Made by a program: the position numbers and the translations under genes | Shown: positions 12,000 to 22,214 of the stretch, in pieces | How the letters are laid out: every line of letters starts with the position of its first letter | How positions within the stretch are numbered: position 1 is the first letter of the stretch | Assembly: GCA_020080175.1 (NCBI GenBank) | Contig: JAGHQL010000064.1 | Coordinates: 60,023-124,022 of the forward strand | Length of the DNA: 64,000 nucleotides | From: Glutinoglossum americanum | Taxonomy: Eukaryota > Ascomycota > Geoglossomycetes > Geoglossales > Geoglossaceae | Reading direction: 5' to 3' | The notes under the pieces: model-generated | Seen by the model: the letters and a program-made list of their open reading frames with translations, nothing else | Databases searched by the model: none | Told to the model about the DNA's origin: nothing

Positions 12000-12548
12000 G
12001 GTTCTTTTTTCTTTTTTTTCGTTTTTGATGGCATCGCTCTACATCTGTCCCGGAAGGCGCAGGTAGCTATACGGCCTTGTTTTTGATACCCATAGCTCCC
12101 CTACTTTTCTCCTAGTTTTCCAAGAGGCAGGTTACCTCTACTGATATACCCAGGGTGGATCAATGGTGCATGAAAGCAGACACTATCGATCACAATAGAT
12201 AATGTTAACGATAGCGATGTTCCACAATACATGCAACTCGGTGGTTAGCGCGCTAGCCATCCTCATTGTCTCATTACGGGTTTGCCGTCGCGGGAATAAA
12301 TGTGTAGGACTCATTTAGTGACTAGATTGGGTGAGTACGAGGAGTGGAGCGGATGGCGTAGTTTTAGTGGCTCACCGGATTTAAGGCTCCTAAACTTGGA
12401 GATGAATTTGTTGAATTGTTATACGTAACCCACTACTATCAAATCTAAAGTACTGATTCTCAGTCCCATTTCCCATTTCCCCAGGATGCACCTTAACCAT
12501 TCAAACAAGCCAATCCAAAACAAAAACGCCACTTCTCACTCCCTATCT
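12000..12548. other. Convergent 3' spacer with a T-rich tract
   Basis: A polypyrimidine run (about 12003-12027) directly follows the F-box gene stop. The rest holds no gene. A fragment at about 12236-12260 looks like a tRNA A box, but no B box follows. Confidence 0.6.
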
Positions 12549-13688
12549 TCACAACCCCTTCGCCCTCCTCCCCTCTTCCTCCCTCTTCGCCTCCACCCGT
12601 CCCAAAAAATCCATCCGTCCCAAATACCCCTCCTTAGCCCTACTATGAACATCCAGATCCTCCTTCAGCCCTTCCTTATCCACATACCCAGCCCAATCGA
12701 GCTTCGACTTCTCGATCGTGTTTAACTTCGGGGCTTTCGCCGCTGCGAGGTCTCTAGTTGAGGTTGAGGATGAAGTAGTGCCGGGATCGAAGAGGGAGGT
12801 ACGTTTTTTGGGGCGACGGAGCGGGGGGGTGGACGTGCTGGTAGGGGAGGGAGAAGAGAGGGATCCGGATTGAGGATTTTGGGATTGGAGGTAGAGGAGG
12901 GCGGAGGCAGAGGATTTGGGGACGGTTTGGGATTCGGTCGTTGTTTGGCCTGCAAAGGTGTAAGTACGGTGGATGGTTATCGTCTCGTCGAGCGCGGCAT
13001 CTGCGGAGGGTGGTTCGCCTCTGGATTGTTTATTGGCAATCGCTGTGCCTGTGCCTTTCACTGGAGTCCCGTTTGCCGTGGAAGGTCCCTGGTTCGAGGT
13101 TGTTGGGCAGGTGGTAATGGGTTTTGATGACGGGTTCGTGTTCATGCTAGCCCAGAGGGCATCAACGTCTACGGTTGCGTTGGCGGTGGAGGCAAGGGGC
13201 TTCTTCTCTTTTTGCCTACGAAGGAGGGAGAGATTAGATACAGGCTTTGGGGAGAGTGCCATAGGGGTGGAGGAGAGTGCTGGGTGGATGGTGGCTGGAG
13301 CGTACTCTTTCGCCCGCTGAGATCTTGTCTTGATCAAGACTCCTTCACCGTCTTCATCGCCACTTTCTTCGCCTGAGTCGCCTGCTGCTGCTGCGGCTTT
13401 ACCCTTCTTCTGTTTCTTCCGCTTACCTTTCCGGATTGTAGCTTCATCCCCCGATGCGAACTCTAGCTCCAAGTTATCTCCCCTCGCTTGTTTCCGTTTC
13501 TTGCTCCTTGGCCCCTTCGTTGCGGCCTCATTGTCACTGAATTCAGATTCGCTGTCCGGGGAGAGCTCATCGGCTGGTAAGGCTGAAGGATTGGCGTCGG
13601 GAATAAAGTCTTCGTCATCTGAAGACGAGTCGAGATCTGGTGCCGCCGACAGAGAGATAGCGGGCTGGTCAGGGTTACCAGTGGCCAT
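12549..13688 (-). CDS. SWC5: SWR1-complex subunit Swc5 (BCNT-domain protein)
   Basis: Single exon, 379 residues. Swc5 is a subunit of the SWR1 remodeller that exchanges H2A for H2A.Z in nucleosomes, so the site of action is the nucleus. The C-terminal BCNT domain is clear: LNTIEKSKLDWAGYVDKEG, then LKEDLDVHSRAKEGY and GRMDFLGRVEAKREEE, within the last 80 residues. The N-terminus is strongly acidic (DLDSSSDDEDFIPD and a second acidic Ser cluster), as expected for the histone-binding end of this family, and is followed by Lys/Arg-rich nuclear-localisation-like stretches (RSKKRKQ, KGKRKKQKKGK). Length is slightly above that of yeast Swc5. The start is the first ATG in frame. It converges with the F-box gene and diverges from the WD40 gene. 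Confidence 0.93.
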   Translation of the reverse strand: MATGNPDQPAISLSAAPDLDSSSDDEDFIPDANPSALPADELSPDSESEFSDNEAATKGPRSKKRKQARGDNLELEFASGDEATIRKGKRKKQKKGKAAAAAGDSGEESGDEDGEGVLIKTRSQRAKEYAPATIHPALSSTPMALSPKPVSNLSLLRRQKEKKPLASTANATVDVDALWASMNTNPSSKPITTCPTTSNQGPSTANGTPVKGTGTAIANKQSRGEPPSADAALDETITIHRTYTFAGQTTTESQTVPKSSASALLYLQSQNPQSGSLSSPSPTSTSTPPLRRPKKRTSLFDPGTTSSSTSTRDLAAAKAPKLNTIEKSKLDWAGYVDKEGLKEDLDVHSRAKEGYLGRMDFLGRVEAKREEEGRRAKGL

Positions 13689-15829
13689 GATTGTAGAGCT
13701 GTCAAGTGCGTTGGTCGACCTGTCAAGGCTCAGAGAAGCTTCAGTAGTATTTGTCAGTGTTACTCAGGAAACTATTAGGTAAGCTCATCGTTGCCGCTTT
13801 ACAGGCGATCATTTTTCCCAGGAACAATGACTATGACATCATTTCTTATGTACGTGAACTCTTATTCCGACATCCAAGGCCGTCTTTCTCTCTTCACTAT
13901 CACTGACCAGTCAGCAACGACCCAGTTCCTGTGCCAGAGTTGCTTAGTGCATGCAAAATTCCCGACAAAATGCCTGTTCTTCCCGGTGCGCACCGTGGTT
14001 GTCAGCATGCCGATAAAGTTTGAGGCCTTGTTTCGCACACATAACCCCAAGTGTAGCGTTCCAATTTCAAGAAATGGGTGGGAAGTGCGCCGAGTTTACG
14101 ACCGACAAATAGCCCAATTCTACGGCCACGCCGTTCCTTCCCGGTGGTCTGGGCAGGTCACGCAATATTTATGGCCACGAACCTGCAAAGCCTGCATGCT
14201 ATGCTTGTTATGTGCTACGAAGCACCGGGCAAAGTAGAAGAATGTGGGTATAGAAAGCCAGTCCATGTGATGATGACATTTCCTTTCGGGCAATCGGACT
14301 GTCCACTCGCCTCTCGCACTTAAGTCATCAACATTCCGACTCAGTAGAAATACCGCACTCTACGATGTCTCAATTCCTTGTCACCCGTTGTACACCTACT
14401 GGGGTTGTCAGGTCAGTTGCCGCTCGAGACCGATGAAAGAGCCGCGTTTGGGCTGCACAACATGCTTTGTCATAGGTGCCTTAGGGCACTTGGCGTGGTG
14501 TTAGTTAGTTAGAGTGACTTCTGCTCGCACCGCTTTGTAGGGCAACCATTGGTGCCCACCCCTTCGCGTCGAAATGCCTTTATGTTGTACCCGCAGGCTT
14601 TGCTGAGACCGAAGCTACCAGTGCAGGTCTTGCGCCCCCGGCGGAAACCTAAAGAGCGCCGCTTACTCGTCACCCGCATCCATTACACCAGTAATTGTGT
14701 CGATGCAGATTGCACAGGTCCAGCCCTGCGGGCGATTGAAGGACCAGATAAGTCCACAGACCTATCAAATAGATCAAATGGTGGCTGCATGCTAGCGCGA
14801 TGGCACTGAAATCAGGCGTCCGATTGGGAGACGCGGTGACCAGGGCCGCCGGCGGCGTAATGAAAGCGCTATGAAGACGATTGGTGGCTGCGTACTGTAA
14901 TCCGTTAGTCAAAACAAAAGCTTTAGATTCGATCGCATCGTGAAAATTCGATCGCTGACATATTCCCTTCAGGCTCCTGAGAGGCTTAGTTGACATGAAG
15001 CTTAGTCCCTTCTCCACCTCACCGCCATTCCTTTTCTCTTTCACGCATGTCTCTTGCCATCATCACCTCTTCTCCAGCACCAGATGAAGAGTGGATATTG
15101 GACGAACGAGAAAACCAACACGTCGACGGATCTGGCACATTCACCGCTCTCTTTGGGATTCCCGCAGCCGTTGGAACAAACGCCTCTTTCTTTTCTCTTT
15201 TTAGGCCCTAGTCTGCAGTGTAATCTAGTTCTGGAGAGTGGCACGCACGACCCCAGCACCAGATCTCGGCAGATTTTTGGGGATTATGACGATTGAGCGC
15301 CAGGGTAGAACGACCAACAGCAGACTTCCATATCGCTCTGCGAATCACGATCTTTGCCCGAGTCATTTGTCGCCTTTCGCATTCCCTGTTTCTGCTCGAG
15401 GCCATATAACGTTGATCATATCCGTCATAGCAACCCCGGTTCGGCGGATTTTAACTCTTTAGGTAGCTAGGGTAGGGAGGTATATCGTACGAGTAGGTAC
15501 CCCTAGTCCCCGCAATCCGGTCAGCACTCTCTGTGCTCTGCATACTCCGGAGAACCACCCCTCGGATTCCCATAGATACATTTTCAGCGTAGCTCCTTTC
15601 TTTTTCTTTTTTGTTCCCCCGTTCATATACACTTGTGCACCGAAAATTTTAAACACCTTGCGACAAGATTTGGGTCTGTGGGACTGACACATCGCTTCGC
15701 GTGTGTTCATGTTTACGGGCCTTGCGCTGCCCACGCGAATGTTTACACCCGAGCGTTGCATTGCATTGTTCAATACCTCCTCACTTCGTGCATTTAACCA
15801 GCTTACACTTTCGTCCTTTTGCAGGTAGT
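13689..15829. other. Intergenic, divergent promoter region
   Basis: About 2.1 kb between SWC5 (minus) and the WD40 gene (plus). Frames up to about 150 codons exist on both strands, but none has family resemblance. T/C-rich tracts at about 15590-15615 and 15790-15825 suit the leader of the WD40 gene. Confidence 0.55.
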
Positions 15830-17677
15830 ATGGAGTTCTCTTCGGCTTTCAAATGTAGGTTTCCAAATATCGATTCGCCTTGACTCTCATCGCTAACATC
15901 TCGAGACAATAGCCTCGCAACACTCGATACCTTCCTCAAATGGCGCATTTATTGCCACTCTCCTTCCGCCTCGACTCATACTGCGCTCAACCAGAACCCT
16001 CGAGCCGATTCGGACCATCAATGTGAATCCAGATTTCGCGTCTCGTGTCTCTTTCATACGATGGTCTCCCCGCATTGTCACCGAATCGCCCCCATCGAGT
16101 TCCTCTACGTCGTCGTTGCCACAGAAGAGTAGTTACTTCGATTGTGCGGCAACAACCAAGCGAAGAAGTGGGATCGATAAGACGGAGGAGGAAGGCGGTT
16201 CGTCAATTCGAATATTACTTGCTGACGAGGACACCGTCCGTGTATGGGACGTGAGCGACGCGAAGTGGACGGCCACGGTCCAAGGCACCGGAGGAGGGTT
16301 AGGCAAAATTGTGAACATCGAATTCGGCCGGAATGCAGATGAGGTGTTGGTATTTTCAGAGTTCGGCGTAAAGCTTACAGTCTGGTCTCTGGTTAGCGGC
16401 CGAAGCGTAGAGATTCGGGATCCAAAATTCACATCAAAGGGGTTTGGTTACAGGTCATGTACGAGCCACTTCGCATTACTCACAAGGCCTGCTGCACACG
16501 ACATTGTCACTATCCATGCACACACCACATATAGATTAGTTAATTCGTTTTCGGTTCCGACCACTGACGCGCAAGGCCTGAAATGGAGTCCCTGTGGAAG
16601 ATGGATTGCGATCTGGGATTCTGCATCAAGTGGCTACAAAGTCCTTGTGTATACTGCAGACGGCCATCTCTACAGAGTTTACACCGGAGGGCAAGACGGA
16701 AATTCAGGCGGGCTGGGCGTAAAGAGCTTAGAATGGAGCCCTCAGGGTGACTACCTAGCTGTCGGGGGGTACGACAGACGGATAACCCTCTTAAGTAACT
16801 TCACGGTGTGCTTGTATCATTCCTACAAGGCAATGGGACGTTGCACTAACGTTCAGATTAGTTCTCTCCTGTGGTATTTTTGGATCATACAAGCACAATC
16901 AAGTTGCCCAGAGTACCGGTATGGCAAGAACAAGTATCCATTTCCGGCCAACGCGGCTATATCACCGCCGCTCAGCCCATGTGCCCACCGATAGTTACCT
17001 ACCTTCCTACCGATCCCAACCCGAAGGTCGGTATCTCGACGATTGCTTTCAATAATCCCGATGGCGCTCTAATCGCAACGAGAAGTGATTCGATGCCTAC
17101 CACCGTTTGGATATGGTCGCTAAAACTGCTATCCCCTTTCGCGATTATCGTCCAGCATTCGCCAGTCAGAAGCATATCGTGGCACCCAACGATCCCGGAT
17201 TTGCTCATGATTCAGTGCAACAATGATCAAGGGGTGATTTACCTATGGAGCAGCGCGTGGGAGAGACCGAGGATTATAGTGACTCCGTTGGACAGATCGT
17301 TGGGGAAACACGACGCGAAGTGGATCCGCCTAGATACCCCCCGATCCGAAGTCCCACCCCCCTATTCAGACTACCCAGACACGGGAAATGCGGAAGCAAG
17401 GCAAGAGGCCCGGCCGGTAATGATGTCCGGCGATTATGGCAGCTACTTCGTCGGGTACGTGGAGGAGGAAGGTTTCGAAAGCAGACAACCACCCCAGAAA
17501 TCCCCCAACGGGACCACAGGCAAAGAGCCCGCCGACTATTTTTTCAAGAACCCGCGAAATGCGGGTAACCTCGACGGAACACCCAGCTCCTCAGGATCTT
17601 CGAAGTCACCAGGGGGTACGACGGAAGACGTTGATGATACTTTTCAGTACCGGGGGCGCATTTTCGTTCAATCGTGA
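15830..17677 (+). CDS. WRAP73: WRAP73/WDR8-like WD40-repeat protein
   Basis: Three exons, 15830-15854, 15913-16805 and 16862-17677 (577 residues). WDR8/WRAP73 proteins act at the microtubule-organising centre; in fission yeast the homologue helps spindle-pole-body and Msd1-dependent microtubule anchoring. The 25-base first exon encodes MEFSSAFK, matching the conserved MNFSEVFK-type N-terminus of the family, and the frame runs on as SSQHSIPSSNGAFIA. WD-type segments include LADEDTVRVWDVSD, VKLTVWSLVSG, LKWSPCGRWIAIWD, LEWSPQGDYLAVGGYDRR and the family-typical NPKVGISTIAFNNPDGALIAT with MPTTVWIWSL. Intron 2 uses a weak GTGTGC donor with a CACTAAC branch. The last 120 residues are Pro/Ser/Gly-rich. 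Its divergent neighbour is SWC5. Confidence 0.88.
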
Positions 17678-20600
17678 TGGAGCGTGGTTGTTTTGTTAAG
17701 TTTTCCCTGCTTATTATGACCATTTCTGCATGGTGTTGTTGGGTGTTTTCTCACTCTGATGATTACTCTCGTATATGGCATTTAGCATTGTCTGTACCAC
17801 AGGTGTTTTGGACTATCACCATATGTCGTGGCTTTAGATGCATCACCCTAAGCCAACAGAGGGGAAAAGGGATAAAACAGGGGAGCTTCACTGTATCTTT
17901 TTTACCCTTCTGTTCCAAACTCCAACCTAACGTCATACACAATGCTTTGGAACGCAGCGTCTGTTTCTATCTGCATTCTATTCGCTGCCGAACCCCCCAC
18001 AATACAGCACGAAATTGAAGATGTGTTGCTCGCATGAAGAAGCATTTAGCGTTTGCTCTTAACACCATCACATCAACTTCCTATTATTATTATTTTTCTT
18101 TTTTATCATCATTGTTCCATCTAAGAGTGTATGATAACGGCATTGAGTATAAGGGAGGGGTCCCCCACCCACCCCACATACAAAACCCCCCCTTCCCTAT
18201 TTCCACTCGGAAAACAAAATTCAAGGCTAGATGGCTGTTATTAAAATATTCGATTGTGTTCTAGAGGTTTTCCTCAATCTCTCTCGGCTTTCGTTTTGTT
18301 TCCGAGCAGTGATCTGCAGCTGGTGGTGAGTGGCAAACTTTCCCCTGGGGGCGATGACGAATCTTGGTTACGCGTTACCCCATCCGTGGTGGTCACCCGT
18401 CACCCGTCACCGTCACCGAGGAGAGGAGAGGAGGTCGTCCAGTTAGCCAGTCCTCGGGCGACTGCGCCCCCGGGCTATCCGTGTCTCGCCCACCGCCAAT
18501 ATACAGGTCGGATAGCTGCGCTCGTGATCGGTATAGCTATTTTACGTCCATGTATCCCAATCCAGATCCGGGGGTCTTTGCGTGGAGGCGTAGGGGGCGA
18601 GGGAAGGGGAGGACGATCGGCTGCGGCTTGGGCTTTTCGTGGTTAGAGAGAGAGAGAGAGGGAGAGTTGGTCCACGAAGATTGTGCAGGAAAAAATATAG
18701 GGTATATATACAAAAAAAAAAAAGAAAAAGCAACGTACCACTCCTGAGAAGGTTCTGTTTATGTTGGTACCGCCGCTTTTACCGTCGTCCAGCGATCCAT
18801 CTATTCCAGCCGGCTGGGGCTCTCACCCCTAACTTCAGGATGATCAAGGCGCATCAAGACGCGACGAGACGGAGAGTGGTATGTTCGTTCATACCTACCC
18901 AAACGCTAAACGTTCTCCTATCCCCAGCCTATCCTCTTCTTCCCCTCGCGGGCGCCCACCCAGACATACGTACGACGTCCCTTATCTGGCCTGGCCAACC
19001 CAGGATTCGACTTCGCGGACACGGCGAATAAAGCGTTAGGTAACCTTTTGACCTCCCTTGGGTTGAAAGCTCGTCAGGGTGTAGATAGGGCGCAGATAGG
19101 GTATTGTGCGGGAGATCTGGAGGGAACGCCGAGAGAGAAGATAACCCGGTTATGCAATGAAAGACCAAACCTCCATGGTGTTTCTTTTATTTTTTTATCT
19201 TTTATCTTTTATTTTTTATTTTTTTAGAGAAACGATGGCCGAGCACCACGTTGGAGGTTGCGAGCACCCAGGGCGCCGGGAGAAGCTCCCCTTTCGCTGC
19301 CTCTTCTTCCACCCCTCCGCTCAAAAAGGAACACCCAACAGCCCACGGCAGGAGGTCACCCTCCCGCGATAAAGTCCAGCTACCTGCACAGAAGAATCCC
19401 ACAACAAACAAGAAACCCCCAGAGGGAACATTCCAGAAAGCAAAACGAAAAACAAAGTGCCCCGGATACCCGTTCAATCCAGAAAACCCACGTTTTCCTT
19501 CCCCTTCCCGAACCCGTTTCCCTCTCCCTTTGCTGTGCCGCTTCCATCCCGCGTTTTACGTGCGTGCATGTGCCGTGAGTCCCGAGCTCGTGTACGAGAG
19601 ACACCAAAAAAAAAAGAAAAAGGAAAAAAGAAAAAAAAGAAGAAAAAAAAAGGGCCCCCGCAGAAAAACGATCCCCTCGGAGCGATACAAGTTACGTCGG
19701 GATTACGTCGGGATCACACCGCTATGACGGGACCGCCCGCAGAGGAGGAGCCAACAACGCAGGAAGAAAAGAGGAAAAAGAATAAGATTAAAAAAAAAAA
19801 GAGAAAGAGAAAGAGAGAGAAAAAAGAAAAAAGGCCGGCTCCCACGTGGAATCCCCCCCCCCCGTTTGGCCCGCAGCGGGAAAGCTACCTTCCCAGGCAG
19901 CGACGCCGGCGCCTCGTACGTAGGGTGTGTGTATCCTCCGTCGAAGAAGGAGGACGAGCGTCACCCGCGCACTCCGTACCAAACGGCGGCGGTCCGGGGG
20001 GTGGGTGGGAACCAAAAGCTTCCTTCCCTTTTAGAAAAAAAACATTCTTTTTCTTTTTTTTTTTTTTGGTTTCTCCTTCGGGTGGGTTTGTGCCCCGGGC
20101 GTTGCGCGGCGTGAGGGAAAGGAAAGGTTGGCGGTACCCGGTACCCGGAGGGCGTGGAAGGAGGTGCTTCTGGGCGGAAGAGAAGAAAAAAAAAAGGAAA
20201 AAAAAACGATGGGCCTTTTTTTTTTTTAATGGTGGTTGCCTTGCGTTTCGGTGGGGAAATCGGGGATACATGTAGATACGTAGATACGGAGTAATGCCGA
20301 TCACACCGACCCTAAACTTTTATTTTTATTTTTTATTTCTTTTTGCTCCGGTCCCCGAGCCTACATCGTTATCTCCCCCCCCCCGCACCGACAATCACTC
20401 AGGATAATAAAAAAAACCATCCCCCCCGCAAAGGAAAATAAAGGTGGGGTATCTCTACATTCTCCTATAGGGACCAGGAGTCTTCCAAAGATTTTTTTTT
20501 TTTATGGAGGATTGATTGATGGACAGGAAGAAAAAAAAAGGGGATATACTCCGTATGGGTGTGTGATATATCCAAGAATCACATTCAGACAGATCCTCAT

Positions 20601-21147
20601 TTTCTAATCCGCGAGAGAGGAGAAATCGAGAGAGGAGGGAAGGGGAGAGAAGGAAAGGGGAAAAAAGCCAAACGATTTTGAAGGTTCCCTAAATCCCGTG
20701 TTATTCCGATTTCGTTTGTGTTCGTAAAAGTTGCATGACCCCCCCGATTCGAAAACGGGGAAAAGAAAAACGGAAAAAAAAAAAAGCTGTTGGGAGACAA
20801 GAGAAGTTATGAGGGAAAGGGACAGCTTATGGTCACAAAGAACCCCACATATGCTTATAAAGCACCACCCCTGGCGGCCGGTCTCTCCTCTCCCCCTCTC
20901 CCTAAAGGTCTCCCCCCCTCACTCATCACATACGTCACCGATATAGACATGGGCACGGGAAAGGAAGGAAAAAAGAACCCCAAGGCTAGGCCAATCCAAA
21001 CCGAGAGAGAGAATGCCCGTCAAATAAAAAAAAAAAAAAAAAGCCACGCCCATAGAAAAGATCCCAAAATAGAAGGGAATGGAAATGAATAGAGAAAGAG
21101 GGAAAAAATGTCAGCCCTTTAAAAATGTTTCACATTTTCGAGGCGTT
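17678..21147. other. Gene-free block rich in homopolymers and purine/pyrimidine tracts
   Basis: Spacer between the convergent WD40 and MIF-like genes. From about 18.6 to 21.1 kb the sequence is dominated by A-runs and T-runs of 8-16 bases, GA/GAA and CT tracts, and short C or G runs, mixed with GC-rich stretches. Long open frames such as 19457-20275 encode only Lys/Arg/Pro/Phe low complexity and are not credible. Short local duplications occur (TTACGTCGGGA twice at about 19692-19713; GTACCCG twice at about 20136-20149). No transposon frame, LTR or RNA gene is recognised. Confidence 0.65.
18645..18660 (+). repeat. (AG)n dinucleotide tract
   Basis: Eight uninterrupted AG units, extended by GGAGAG. 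It lies at the left edge of the homopolymer-rich block. Confidence 0.85.
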
Positions 21148-22214
21148 TCATTTCTGCTTGATGAAGAACTCGACGATGCTCCTTCGCCGACCAACGCGTT
21201 GAGCCCTATCCGCACGGCGATCCCACTTCGATTTTTCAGATGGCATGGGCGGAAGTGGTGGGACTGCCTCATCCTCAGAAACGGAAGAGAGCTGTGGCGA
21301 GGGAGTCATGCGGATGGGCGCGAATGGCATGGATGAAGCTAGAGATGAAGAATCCGATTTATTCTTTTTGCTTTTGCTTCCTGTCCGCCCCCTTGTGAGA
21401 GTCCGCTTCAGGCCTCCAATGTTTTCAAAGCCAAGATGCTTGTCCAAAGCCTCGATCTCGCCGAGTACAGTCACGCCATTCGTGGCTAGGTTCTCCTCGG
21501 GAATGGCGGCGAACTTGACGATGCCCCTCGAGGCCTCGACGCCGAGGTTCTCAGTCATCCATTGCTGGAGTAGTGCGGTGTTGCGCTTGTTGGTTGCGGG
21601 TTGGATGTGTGTTTTGAGGGCAGTAATGGTGAGCACATAGGTGGGTTCGAAGGAGCCGGCAAGCATCATGCATGCGGAATGAGTCACGTCAATCATAATT
21701 GAGGTTTCAGGCCGCTGGTAGCGTGTCGAAAGTTGGTTAGAGAATCCCGTTACAAACGCGAATTCGTTCTCAACCTATCATAGAAGGAATGTAGTGGTGA
21801 GCATAAACCCATCATGCATGTCTTTGTCCCGGGGCTCTGCATGAAACCTACAATAACGTTCGTCCGCACATCCGCCATGACCATCGAGTCCTTTGTTATC
21901 CTCTCGCGCGCTGACCCGCTGCCTTCTCGCACGGCGAACACTTCACCGTAGAACTGGCTCCTCTTCCTTGACAGCTGCTTTTCTGCATCTCCGCGCTGTA
22001 CCATGGCGATAAGAGCTGCATCGCCAGGCGCACCTCTTTCCATCGGCCTAAGTATGCTCATATCTGCCACCTGATCTAAAAATGCCGACTTATCGGGCGC
22101 TGCCTGCGCTTTTCCTCCCTCGCTGGCCACGTTCTGGCTGGACCGAGACAGCAAATTGTTCGTGTGATGCACCCCTAATGTCTCGCCAGCGGGTTGCGGG
22201 AATGTGTCGGACAT
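21148..22214 (-). CDS. MIF-fold (macrophage migration inhibitory factor-like) protein
   Basis: Two exons, 22214-21852 and 21774-21148, joined by a 77-bp intron (GTAGGT donor, TAG acceptor), giving 329 residues. The core spans about residues 85-225: RSQFYGEVFAVREGSGSARE, then RTNVIVENEFAFVTGFSNQ, IDVTHSACMMLAGSFEPTY, VLTITALKTHIQPATNKRN and GIVKFAAIPEENLATNG. This matches the MIF-like family of filamentous fungi, in which the fold is internal. In classical MIF the N-terminal proline exposed after Met removal is the tautomerase catalyst. Here the equivalent strand is inside the chain and no proline is placed for it, so the enzyme activity is doubtful. The C-terminal 100 residues are Ser-rich and basic (GSKSKKNKSDSSS; DRRADRAQRVGRRRS) and may direct nuclear localisation. 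The biological role in fungi is unknown. Confidence 0.85.

Noticed and set aside
12230-12305. Possible tRNA (A-box-like GGTGGTTAGCGCGCTAGCC)
   Set aside because: No B box (GGTTCGANTCC type) and no acceptor stem pairing found.
19457-20275. 272-codon plus frame, Lys/Arg-rich
   Set aside because: Encoded by poly-A and poly-T tracts; low-complexity artefact.
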